A stretch of 25,837 bases of DNA from UBA2773 sp964643985 (GTDB lineage Bacteria > Patescibacteriota > Minisyncoccia > Moranbacterales > DUUL01): positions 1 to 25,837 of the forward strand of contig CAZXUS010000015.1 in the NCBI GenBank assembly GCA_964643985.1, read 5' to 3'. Below the pieces are notes generated by a model. The model had not been told where the DNA came from. It made no database searches and saw nothing but the letters and a program-made list of their open reading frames with translations. Position 1 is the first letter of the stretch. Every line of letters starts with the position of its first letter. Shown here piece after piece: positions 14,305 through 21,443 of this stretch. The translations under genes and the position numbers were made by a program.

Positions 14305-15723
14305 ATGAAAAAAGCGGAATTATTTTTTAGTGCATTCCAAGTTCCAGTTGATTATTTTATGCTGATTTTGTCGGGAATGTTAGCTTTTTATTTACGAAAG
14401 ACTGAGGCCGTCACTGGTTTAAGACCTTTGTTGTATGATTTTTCGGTTAGAGAATATTTGCAAATACTTTTGATAGTGGCTGCTTTTTTTGTGATTGTTT
14501 TTGCAATGGAGGGGCTTTATAGCATTCGATCGAACAGAGGAAAATGGCTAGAGCTTTATCGGATAGCTAGGGCTTTCACAATCGGTTTGATGATGATTGT
14601 GTTGGTTTTGTTTTTGAAGCCAGAGTGGTTTTCTTCAAGGTTTATAATTTTGATGGGAGCGGTGATTGGGTTTTTTATTGTTTCTTTGGCGCGGGTGGGA
14701 TTGCGAAGTTTCCAAATGTATTTATTAGTTAAAAAAGGAATTGGAGTTCGACGATTATTTTTGTTAGGCAAAAATGACTTTGCGGAATCACTAAAAAAGG
14801 CCATTAAAGACAATCCTTACTTAGGATATATCTTGGTTGATCATCAAGAGGAAATTAATTTTAAAAGGATTGAAATTCTTAAGAAGCAAAATAAGATTGA
14901 TGAAATTATTGAAAGTAATCCAAGCGTCAATAAAAAAGATTTGTTTCGCTTGAAAGAATTTTGTATTCGAAATCGAATTGCTTTTAAATATGTTCCGACT
15001 TTAATTCAAACCTCTAATTTTAAGCTTGAAGTTTTTCTGGGAGAACCGTTGGTTGAAATTAAAAATACTTCTTTGGAGGGTTGGGGAAAGATTATTAAAA
15101 GAGGCTTTGATGTTATGGGCGCTTTGGTGGGAATTATTTTATTTGGTCCAATTATGTTAATCACGACGATCATTACTTGGATCGATTCTGGTTTTCCGGC
15201 GATTTATTTTAATCGAAGGGTTAATCATAAAGGAGGCGAATTTGATTTATATAAAGTTCGATATATGAAAAGAAAATATTGTCACGGAAAACAATTTTCT
15301 GCCAAACACAATAAAAAAGCTTTGAAATATTTGGATGATTTAATAGAAAAACAATCAATTAAAAAAGGACCACTCTACAAGATTAAAGATGATCCTCGAA
15401 AAACCAAATTTGGGACTTTTATCGAAAAATATTCAATTGATGAGTTGCCTCAGTTTTTTAATGTTTTAAAAGGTAGCATGAGTTTGGTTGGACCACGTCC
15501 ACATCAACCAATGGAAGTTGATAAATACAAGGATTATCAAAGAAGAGTTTTGACTATTAAGCCAGGAATAACTGGAATGGCTCAGATTTCTGGTCGAAGT
15601 GACTTAAGCTTTAATCAAGAAGTTAAACTGGATATTTATTATATTGAAAATTGGTCGCTGTGGAGGGATCTTCAAATTATTTATAGGACTATTCCCACTC
15701 TTCTTCGAGGCCGAAAAAACTAG
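14305..15723 (+). CDS. Polyprenyl-phosphate sugar-phosphate transferase (WbaP/WcaJ type)
   Basis: A 472-aa bacterial sugar transferase that loads the first sugar-1-phosphate onto undecaprenyl phosphate for a surface polysaccharide. The N-terminal half has four transmembrane helices (about 12-31, 51-70, 92-105, 113-130) and a degenerate nucleotide-fold region (about 148-250). A membrane re-entrant helix follows (KRGFDVMGALVGIILFGPIM, 265-284), then the catalytic domain with FDLYKVRYM, the DEL segment (SIDELPQFFNVLKGSMSLVG, 377-396), GPRPH and KPGITGMAQISGRSDLSF. The sugar cannot be told from sequence. No Shine-Dalgarno is visible. Confidence 0.9.
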   Translation: MKKAELFFSAFQVPVDYFMLILSGMLAFYLRKTEAVTGLRPLLYDFSVREYLQILLIVAAFFVIVFAMEGLYSIRSNRGKWLELYRIARAFTIGLMMIVLVLFLKPEWFSSRFIILMGAVIGFFIVSLARVGLRSFQMYLLVKKGIGVRRLFLLGKNDFAESLKKAIKDNPYLGYILVDHQEEINFKRIEILKKQNKIDEIIESNPSVNKKDLFRLKEFCIRNRIAFKYVPTLIQTSNFKLEVFLGEPLVEIKNTSLEGWGKIIKRGFDVMGALVGIILFGPIMLITTIITWIDSGFPAIYFNRRVNHKGGEFDLYKVRYMKRKYCHGKQFSAKHNKKALKYLDDLIEKQSIKKGPLYKIKDDPRKTKFGTFIEKYSIDELPQFFNVLKGSMSLVGPRPHQPMEVDKYKDYQRRVLTIKPGITGMAQISGRSDLSFNQEVKLDIYYIENWSLWRDLQIIYRTIPTLLRGRKN

Positions 15724-16010
15724 TTGGGATTCCATTATCAGGCACACTTTTTTGTCTGGGGAACTATTATTAATCACTATTTTTACTGTAATTTTCCAGT
15801 TTTGGCTAAATTCTTCAAAAATTTTATTACATTAACTATGGTTAGTGCTTCAAAAATTATTTTAAGAATTTATCTCAAAACTGATAAATTTCGTAACAAA
15901 ATTGTGATTGATGACAATTCCTGCTTCCGCCATTCGCTCAATGAACCATTAGGTTCATTTCGCTCAGTGCTCGGATTCTCCTCAAATTGCACCTAATAAT
16001 GAAATCCCAA
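15724..16010. repeat. Hairpin repeat, copy C (nested, 287 bp)
   Basis: Begins directly after the upstream TAG. Outer ends TTGGGATTCCATTATCAGGC and GCCTAATAATGAAATCCCAA-like sequence (15989-16010) are near-complementary over 22 bases. Inside is a second inverted pair, GGAACTATTATTAATCAC (from 15759) with GTGATTGATGACAATTCC (ending 15920), matching the ends and core (AAATTTCGTAACAAAA) of copies B and D. Between inner and outer right ends is an extra small hairpin ATGAACC-ATTA-GGTTCAT. So it looks like the common hairpin inside a second inverted-repeat shell. No real gene is present in it. Confidence 0.7.
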
Positions 16011-16152
16011 ATTTTATATGACTTGTATTGAGCGTGGTTTCGCCCTTGCCTCGCCGTAGTTTTAGTAAAGGCGGGTTGAATTGTTTTTAAACAAAGAACT
16101 TTTGATTCAGGGGAATGATTTTCCAGAGGGTTAGTTTTTAATTAAAAATTCT
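16011..16152. other. Intergenic stretch before the Mur ligase gene
   Basis: No gene seen. A small GC-richer hairpin, CTCGCC (16050-16055) with GGCGGG (16070-16075), stands out from the AT-rich surroundings and looks like a repeat remnant. I could not find a convincing promoter for the next gene. Confidence 0.4.
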
Positions 16153-17607
16153 ATGAAATTAAGAATGGTTGATTGGGAGGGAGTTAAAAAAGTTTATTTT
16201 ATCGGAATCAAAGGGACTGGCATGGTGGGTTTGGCGGAAATTTTATATTCTAAAAACAAAAAAGTAGTGGGTTCGGATGTGGTTGAACCTTTTTTTACTG
16301 ATAAAATTTTGAAAAGATTAAAGTTGAAAGTTTTTAAAGGCTTTGGAGAAAAAAATATTAAAAATGAAAAGAGCGTTGATTTAGTAGTTTATTCAACTGT
16401 CTATAACGTTGAGAATAATGAGGAATTAAAATGGGCTAAGGAAAATAAAATTCCGATGTTGAGTTATCCGGAAGCGTTGGGGCTATTGTTTAAAAATAAA
16501 ACGGGGATTGCGGTTTGTGGAAGTCATGGTAAGACAACTGTTACGGCAATGTTGGCTTTGTTGATGAGGGATGCTGGTTTGAATCCCACTGCTTTGATTG
16601 GTTCTCGAGTGAAACAGATTAATGCCAGTGTATTGGTTGGTGATTCAGATTATTTGGTGATTGAAGCGGATGAGTATCAAAATAAATTGAGGCACTATAA
16701 TCCTCAAATGGTTATTCTAACCAATCTTGATTTTGACCATCCTGATTATTTCGAAGATTTTGAAGCTTACAAGAAAGTTTTTAAGGATTTTGTGCGAAGA
16801 ATTCCGGTGACTGGAACTTTGGTAGTTTGGGGAAGAAGCGCGGCTACGTTGGAAGTAGCGATGGAAGCTAAATGTCGAATTGTAGTTTATGGAATTTTCA
16901 AAAAAACTCCGCCGATGGGACTTTCGGCTAGAGATAAGATTGGGTTGGAAGGAATGGAAGTTAATGAGGTAATGTTGAATGATATTAAAGAAAAATTTGA
17001 AGAAGCAGGTAAGTTTAACGTTGAATTTGTTTTAACTCCCGCTGATTTAAAATTACAAGTGGCTGGACAACATAATGTTTTGAATGCTACGGCGGCTTTT
17101 GCGTTGGCTAAGGTTTTAGGAATTTCTTCAGAAAAAGCGATTGAGTCTTTGAATAAATTTGTGGGCACTGCTAGACGATTGGAAACCATTGGTAAGGTAA
17201 AAGGTGCTTTGATTATTGATGATTATGCTCATCATCCAGAAGAAGTGAAGGCTACGCTGAGCGCTTTACAAGAAAAATATTTTGATAAAAATATAATTTG
17301 TGTTTTTCATTCTCATACTTTTACTCGGACCAAAGCTTTGTTTTCGGAATTTTCTCAAAGTTTTGAGAAAGCGGATGAAGTAATTGTTTTGGATATTTAT
17401 GGATCGGCTCGAGAAAAACAAGGAGAAGTTAGCTCTGAAGCATTGGTGAATAAAATGAAAATGTTTCAACAAAATGTTTCTCATATTGCAACAATTGAAA
17501 AAGTCTACGAAAATTTAAAGGATCGAATCGGAAAGAATGATGTGGTTGTGACGATGGGAGCGGGGAATGTTTGTGAATTGGCTACTAAATTAGTTAATAC
17601 TAAATAA
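16153..17607 (+). CDS. murC: Mur ligase, probable UDP-N-acetylmuramate--L-alanine ligase
   Basis: A 484-aa ATP-dependent Mur ligase. The N-terminal UDP-binding motif is GIKGTGMVGLAEIL (18-31), the ATP loop is GSHGKTTVTAML (123-134), and the metal-site segment is EADEYQNKLRHY (171-182) followed by TNLDFDHPDYF. The C-terminal domain shows DDYAHHPEEVKATL and FHSHTFTRTKALFSEF. MurC adds the first amino acid to UDP-MurNAc in peptidoglycan synthesis. The EADEYQNKL form also resembles Mpl, which ligates recycled peptides, so Mpl-like activity is an alternative; a de novo role is more likely if no other murC exists in the genome. Start taken at the first ATG; no Shine-Dalgarno. Confidence 0.85.
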   Translation: MKLRMVDWEGVKKVYFIGIKGTGMVGLAEILYSKNKKVVGSDVVEPFFTDKILKRLKLKVFKGFGEKNIKNEKSVDLVVYSTVYNVENNEELKWAKENKIPMLSYPEALGLLFKNKTGIAVCGSHGKTTVTAMLALLMRDAGLNPTALIGSRVKQINASVLVGDSDYLVIEADEYQNKLRHYNPQMVILTNLDFDHPDYFEDFEAYKKVFKDFVRRIPVTGTLVVWGRSAATLEVAMEAKCRIVVYGIFKKTPPMGLSARDKIGLEGMEVNEVMLNDIKEKFEEAGKFNVEFVLTPADLKLQVAGQHNVLNATAAFALAKVLGISSEKAIESLNKFVGTARRLETIGKVKGALIIDDYAHHPEEVKATLSALQEKYFDKNIICVFHSHTFTRTKALFSEFSQSFEKADEVIVLDIYGSAREKQGEVSSEALVNKMKMFQQNVSHIATIEKVYENLKDRIGKNDVVVTMGAGNVCELATKLVNTK

Positions 17608-17662
17608 TTTTTTTTCTTAGCCTTTCTTTGAAGAAGAAAGGGATTAATAAAAACCCTCCTAG

Positions 17663-17683
17663 CCTCCCTTTGGGAAAGGGAGG
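17663..17683. repeat. Perfect intergenic palindrome
   Basis: CCTCCCTTT-GGG-AAAGGGAGG, a perfect 9-bp stem in otherwise AT-rich DNA between murC and tsaE. A second weaker hairpin, CCTTTCTT/AAGAAAGG, precedes it near 17620-17641. No T-run follows on the plus strand, so it is not an obvious terminator; it looks like a dispersed GC-rich palindromic repeat. Confidence 0.55.
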
Positions 17684-17738
17684 AATCATTCTCGGAGATT
17701 CGTCATTAGTCATTAACAAATTTTTTTAATAAAAATTT

Positions 17739-18188
17739 ATGATTTCAGAAAATCAAGAGGATACTAGGGAGATAGCGGAAGAAGTTATTGATAATTTAGA
17801 AAGTCGGGATAATTTAATTTTATTACACGGAGAGTTGGGAGCGGGGAAAACTAATTTTTCTCAGAGCGTTTTGAAATATTTGGGAGCGGAAGGTCCTTTT
17901 ACTTCGCCGACTTTTGTGATTATGAAAGAGTATTTAGTTAATTTTAAAAATAAGCAAGGAACTCGATTTAAAAAAGTTTATCATTTGGATTGTTATCGAA
18001 TTGATTCCGCCGGTTTGTTGGATTTAGGTTGGAATGATATTATTAAAGATAAGAATAGTTTAATTTTATTAGAATGGCCAGAAAAAATAGAAGAAGCTCT
18101 GCCAAAAAATTATTTAAAAATAAATTTTAAAGTTTTAGGAGAGAAGAAAAGAAATATAAATATTAAAAAATTTAAAAATGAAAATTAA
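17739..18188 (+). CDS. tsaE: tRNA threonylcarbamoyladenosine biosynthesis ATPase TsaE
   Basis: A 149-aa P-loop ATPase that works with TsaB, TsaC and TsaD to make t6A37 in tRNAs reading ANN codons. The Walker A is HGELGAGKTNFSQ (about 35-47), followed by TSPTFVIMKEY, the HLDCYRID segment and ILLEWPEKI, all typical of TsaE. Length is normal. It overlaps the next gene by 11 bp, so the pair is co-translated although the functions differ. The partner genes tsaB/C/D are not in this window. Confidence 0.93.
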   Translation: MISENQEDTREIAEEVIDNLESRDNLILLHGELGAGKTNFSQSVLKYLGAEGPFTSPTFVIMKEYLVNFKNKQGTRFKKVYHLDCYRIDSAGLLDLGWNDIIKDKNSLILLEWPEKIEEALPKNYLKINFKVLGEKKRNINIKKFKNEN

Positions 18189-19524
18189 TCCAGAAATTTT
18201 TAAAGCTTATGATATTAGAGGTCTTTATTCTAAGGAAATTGATGAAGATACTGTTTATAATATTGGACGAGCTATTGTGGCTTATCTAAATCTTAAAAGA
18301 ATTGTGATCGGACGAGATATTCGAAATTCATCAGAATCTTTGAGAAAATCTTTAATTGAAGGTATTACTGACGGTGGAGCGGATGTGGTAGATATTGGAG
18401 TGGCGACTACTCCAATGATTTATTATGCGTCTGGAAAAATGGATGTTGATGCGGGTGCCATTATTACCGCTTCGCATAATCCGGCTGAATATAATGGAAT
18501 GAAACTTTGTTTGAAAGGAGCTGTTCCGATTGGAGAGGGAAGTGGAATGGAAGATATTAAAGAGTTAGCCATAAAGGGTAAATTTGAAGAGGTTCTAGAA
18601 AAAGGGACGGTGGTTGAACAATTGGAATTTAAAAAGGGATACAAAGAATATGTGGCGAGTTTTTTTAAAAAAGGTTTAGGACAAAAAAAATTGGTAATTG
18701 ATTTTGCTAATGCGATGGGGATTGAAGAAAAGGATATCTTAGAAAAATTTTCTGAAGACTTGAAGTTGGAATATTTATACGATGATTTTGATGGAAGTTT
18801 TCCAAATCATGAGGCTAACCCTTTAAAAACAGAAACTCTGGAAACTTTGCAGAAAAAAGTTTTGGCAACTGGTTCGGATTTGGGGATTGCTTATGATGGG
18901 GATTCGGATCGAGTAGGTTTTGTTGATGAAAAAGGAGATGCGGTCCCGATGGATTATGTGACGGCCTTGATATCAAAAGAAATTTTAAAAAAGCATCCAG
19001 GAGGTTTAATTTTAATTGACTTAAGAAGCTCTAATGCTGTTCGAGAGGTTATTCAAGAAGCTGGTGGAGAAGTTAGGCATTGTCGAGTGGGACATTCTTT
19101 GATTAAAGCTCAGATGCGAGCTGAAGGAGCAATTTTTGCGGGTGAACTTTCGGGGCATTATTTTTTTGAAGAAAACTTTAAAGCTGAAATGACTGTTTTG
19201 GCAGTAATCATGATTTTAAATTTACTAAATGAAACTGGTAAAACTATGTCTGAATTGACCGAAGAGTTGAAACGATATCATCATTCTGGCGAAATAAATT
19301 CTGAAGTTAAAAATCCTCAAGAAGTATTTCGACAATTAAAAGAAAAATATTCTGATGGAAAATTAAACGAATTAGACGGAGTCAGAATTGATTTTGCGGA
19401 TTGGTGGTTTAATGTTAGGGCTTCTAATACTGAACCAAAAATTAGGTTAAATTTGGAAGCTAAAGACAAAAAATTGATGGAAGATAAAATTACTGAAGTT
19501 CTGGAAATTGTTCGAAGTAATTAG
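18178..19524 (+). CDS. manB: Phosphomannomutase/phosphoglucomutase family protein
   Basis: A 448-aa alpha-D-phosphohexomutase that interconverts hexose 6- and 1-phosphates. The N-terminus has FKAYDIRG, the catalytic phosphoserine loop is TASHNPAEYNG (Ser99), the magnesium loop is DGDSDR (240-245), the sugar loop is GELSGHYFF (322-330), and the phosphate-binding loop RASNTEPKIRLN lies near the C-terminus. All four domains are complete. It likely makes mannose- or glucose-1-phosphate for NDP-sugars, which fits the sugar-phosphate transferase upstream. Substrate preference cannot be decided from sequence. Confidence 0.92.
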   Translation: MKINPEIFKAYDIRGLYSKEIDEDTVYNIGRAIVAYLNLKRIVIGRDIRNSSESLRKSLIEGITDGGADVVDIGVATTPMIYYASGKMDVDAGAIITASHNPAEYNGMKLCLKGAVPIGEGSGMEDIKELAIKGKFEEVLEKGTVVEQLEFKKGYKEYVASFFKKGLGQKKLVIDFANAMGIEEKDILEKFSEDLKLEYLYDDFDGSFPNHEANPLKTETLETLQKKVLATGSDLGIAYDGDSDRVGFVDEKGDAVPMDYVTALISKEILKKHPGGLILIDLRSSNAVREVIQEAGGEVRHCRVGHSLIKAQMRAEGAIFAGELSGHYFFEENFKAEMTVLAVIMILNLLNETGKTMSELTEELKRYHHSGEINSEVKNPQEVFRQLKEKYSDGKLNELDGVRIDFADWWFNVRASNTEPKIRLNLEAKDKKLMEDKITEVLEIVRSN

Positions 19525-19541
19525 GGTTAAAAACAAAAAAT

Positions 19542-20222
19542 ATGAAACTAAAAGAACGGTGGGATTCGATTGAGAGGAATATTGCTTCTTTGCAACATCA
19601 AAGTCGAAAAGAAGATGTTGTTAATAGTATAATTCATGGAATTGGGATTGGCTTGAGTGTGGCAGCTTTGGTTTTGTTAATTGTTTTTGGTAATATCTAT
19701 GGTGATATTTGGCACGTTGTTAGTTTCAGCGTTTTTGGGGCGACTTTGATTTTTTTATATCTTTCCTCGACTTTATTCCACGGAGTGAAAAGCCTGAAAG
19801 CGCAAGAATTTTTTCGGAAGTGTGATTATATAGGAATATTTTTATTGATTGCTGGGACTTATACGCCAATTATGTTGGTTTATTTGCGTGGTTCGTGGGG
19901 TTGGACTTTGTTGGGCGTGGTTTGGTTTTTGGCTTTGGTTGGAATTGGACTTCGAATATTTTTTTCAAGTAAAGTTGAATTAGTTTTAGCGATTTTATAC
20001 GTTTTAATGGGTTGGATAATTATGGTAGCTGTCAAACCAGCTTTAGTACTAATTCCTTCAGGGGTTTTGATTTGGTTGTTGGTCGGAGGAGCTAGTTATA
20101 TGATTGGTTTAATTTTTCTTTCTTGGAAAAAACTTCCTTTTCATCACGCTCTTTGGCATTTGTTTGTTTTAGGTGGAAGTACCGCTCATTTTTTCGGATT
20201 GTTTTTTTATATTGGGAAGTAG
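19542..20222 (+). CDS. Hemolysin III / PAQR family membrane protein
   Basis: A 226-aa integral membrane protein with about seven helices. PAQR/hemolysin III signatures are NSIIHGIGIGLS at the first helix, SSTLFHG after the second, and HHALWHLFVLGGSTAHFFGL at the end; these histidines form the presumed zinc site of the superfamily. Many bacterial members (YqfA, TrhA) affect membrane fluidity rather than lyse cells, so the historical name should not be taken as a toxin call. The start is 17 bases after the phosphohexomutase stop, with an A-rich leader and no Shine-Dalgarno. Confidence 0.88.
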   Translation: MKLKERWDSIERNIASLQHQSRKEDVVNSIIHGIGIGLSVAALVLLIVFGNIYGDIWHVVSFSVFGATLIFLYLSSTLFHGVKSLKAQEFFRKCDYIGIFLLIAGTYTPIMLVYLRGSWGWTLLGVVWFLALVGIGLRIFFSSKVELVLAILYVLMGWIIMVAVKPALVLIPSGVLIWLLVGGASYMIGLIFLSWKKLPFHHALWHLFVLGGSTAHFFGLFFYIGK

Positions 20223-20256
20223 ATTGGTGTTGTTAGTTGTTCCTCAAAGTATCGTT

Positions 20257-20416
20257 AGGACTGTTCTCGACCACCCTTTCTACCGTAATTTTTCAATTTT
20301 AGTTAAATTTTTTAAAAATTGTCTTACCTTAGTTAATGCTAAAGCTTCAAAAATTTTAAATAATTTATCTTAAAATTGATAAATTTCGTAACGAAACTGT
20401 GATTGGAAGTAGTCCC
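20257..20416. repeat. Hairpin repeat, copy D
   Basis: A 160-bp inverted repeat 34 bases after the hemolysin III stop. Left end AGGACTGTTCTCGACCAC, right end GTGATTGGAAGTAGTCCC, with inner core AAATTTCGTAACGAAACTG. It is strongly related to copy B along its whole length. Its right edge abuts the -35 box of the next promoter (20417). Confidence 0.75.
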
Positions 20417-20452
20417 TTGACAAATTATTATTATGGGTATATACTCATAATA
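20417..20452 (+). promoter_or_regulatory. Promoter with overlapping palindromic operator
   Basis: TTGACA at 20417-20422, 17-base spacer, TATACT at 20440-20445. A 24-bp palindrome (20429-20452: TATTATGGGTAT and ATACTCATAATA, one mismatched pair) covers the -10 box, the classic place for a dimeric repressor or a MerR-type regulator. Confidence 0.65.
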
Positions 20453-20508
20453 GGGATAGAGAGAAATTAAGATATTTTAAAAAAATAGCTAGAAAGAAGG
20501 TGATAATT

Positions 20509-20733
20509 ATGCCAGATTTAGATCAAACTGGTCCAACTGGACAAGGCCGAGAATATGGTCGAGGTCGAGGAATTTGTGGAAGTGGAGCAATAGCGGGTCG
20601 AGGTCGTCGGAGAACATTTATTTCTCCTGAGAACGAACTAGTTGTATTGGAAGATGAAGAAAAAATTCTTGAAAAAGAATTAACTGCAATTCGTAATGAA
20701 AAAACTGCTTTGAAAAAGCAGGAAGGTAAATAA
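20509..20733 (+). CDS. Small Gly/Arg-rich DUF5320-like protein
   Basis: 74 aa from the ATG at 20509, which has AAGG about 7 bases upstream; a GTG at 20500 would add three residues and is less likely. The N-terminal half MPDLDQTGPTGQGREYGRGR is glycine/arginine-rich and low in hydrophobics, with one cysteine in the following GICGSG; the C-terminal half is a charged coiled coil (about 40-70). The start MPxxDxTGPxGxGxxxGRG resembles the DUF5320 family, often found near metal or redox genes and of unknown function. It stands alone between a regulated promoter and a hairpin repeat. Confidence 0.65.
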   Translation: MPDLDQTGPTGQGREYGRGRGICGSGAIAGRGRRRTFISPENELVVLEDEEKILEKELTAIRNEKTALKKQEGK

Positions 20734-20758
20734 GGGAGTTTAATCTTGACCTCCTCGA

Positions 20759-20846
20759 AAGGGACTGTTTTTAATCACTTTTTTACTGCCTGTTTTAATT
20801 TTGTGAAGTAGGTGGGTCTTAAAATTGTGACTGGAAACAGTCCCTT
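20759..20846. repeat. Hairpin repeat, copy E (short form)
   Basis: An 88-bp unit starting 25 bases after the previous stop. Ends AAGGGACTGTTTTTAATCAC and GTGACTGGAAACAGTCCCTT are inverted repeats with few mismatches, followed by the usual TTTTTTACTG inner arm. Most of the internal sequence of copies B and D is missing, as in a deletion derivative. Confidence 0.75.
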
Positions 20847-20922
20847 GCTATTTTGATAATTTTATAATAATTATTTTTATAATAATTATTTAAAAAATAA
20901 AGTTGGAAAATTTTTAAATTAT

Positions 20923-20946
20923 AATCGGCTAAGAGTCGATTTTTTA
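20923..20946 (+). terminator. Terminator after the DUF5320-like gene
   Basis: Stem AATCGGCT / AGTCGATT (one G-T pair) with loop AAG, followed by a run of T. The region between copy E and this hairpin is only A/T repeats. Confidence 0.65.
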
Positions 20947-21014
20947 TTTGGTAATCTTAAATAATAAAATGTACATTTAAATTGCAATTTAAATTGCAAT
21001 TTAATTAAATGATT

Positions 21015-21186
21015 TTTAGGAGGAAGGGATTTGGCGCTAAGGCGCCGATTCTTACTTTGTTTGACAATTCGCAATCGTTCGGTACTTCCTGCTCGGACTC
21101 AGCGCACTCTCTTTAATTCCTCACCAGTTCGGAATGTAGTGCTTCCGTCTTTCGAATCCCTTCCTCTTCGCATCAAGCTTGTAGTA
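21015..21186 (+). pseudogene. tRNA-Ser-like remnant 1
   Basis: GAGGAAGGGATT near 21020 pairs perfectly over 12 bases with AATCCCTTCCTC near 21157-21168. The right side (TTTCGAATCCCTTCCTCTTCGCA) reads like a tRNA T-loop plus acceptor 3' strand of tRNA-Ser type, and GGCGC-TAAG-GCGCC follows the left side. The roughly 130 bases between do not fold into a normal anticodon arm, so this is not a working tRNA. Its base composition is well above that of the surroundings. Confidence 0.5.
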
Positions 21187-21248
21187 TCGAGTAGGACCCG
21201 AGAGCCTTTATACAAGCGATTTTTAAAAATATAGATTCGTTCAAAATT

Positions 21249-21337
21249 TTAGAGGAGGTTGGGACATCGAACTTTTAGGAGAAAGTTCATAGTATCGAGT
21301 GACCTGTTTAGTTCGAATCTCTCCCTCTCCGCATGAA
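21249..21337 (+). pseudogene. tRNA-Ser-like remnant 2
   Basis: An 89-base unit ending in GTTCGAATCTCTCCCTCTCC followed by GCA, the T-loop and acceptor 3' strand of a tRNA-Ser, but the T-stem partner is absent and the left side (GAGGAGGTTGGGA) does not form the acceptor. A hairpin GAACTTT/AAAGTTC occupies the middle. It shares the motif TAGTATCGAGT with the stretch after remnant 1, so the two units appear to be related copies. Confidence 0.45.
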
Positions 21338-21340
21338 ATT

Positions 21341-21367
21341 ACGTCCCTATTAACGGGGCGTTTTTTT
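21341..21367 (+). terminator. Rho-independent terminator
   Basis: Stem ACGTCCC / GGGGCGT (one G-T pair), loop TATTAAC, then seven T. It sits after the second tRNA-like unit and before the UvrA paralog. Confidence 0.8.
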
Positions 21368-21443
21368 GATAGGAGTTTGTTATTTTAGAACTTTTAGTGG
21401 TAGTATGTTATTAATTGAGCTTAAGGATTTTAATTACAATTTT

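Noticed and set aside
15644..15996. Two open frames of 63 and 90 codons
   Set aside because: They run through the end of the sugar-phosphate transferase gene and the hairpin repeat copy C; coding potential is explained by these.
21031..21234. 67-codon open frame on the plus strand
   Set aside because: It lies across the tRNA-Ser-like remnant, its composition follows that structure, and it has no ribosome site.
21249..21337. Functional tRNA-Ser or tmRNA end
   Set aside because: The acceptor and T-stem partners do not pair, and there is no tag-peptide region or GGGG-type 5' end.
21366..21443. 26-residue N-terminal extension of the UvrA paralog
   Set aside because: It starts at a TTG inside the terminator T-run, and the UvrA N-terminal motif begins at the ATG at 21444.
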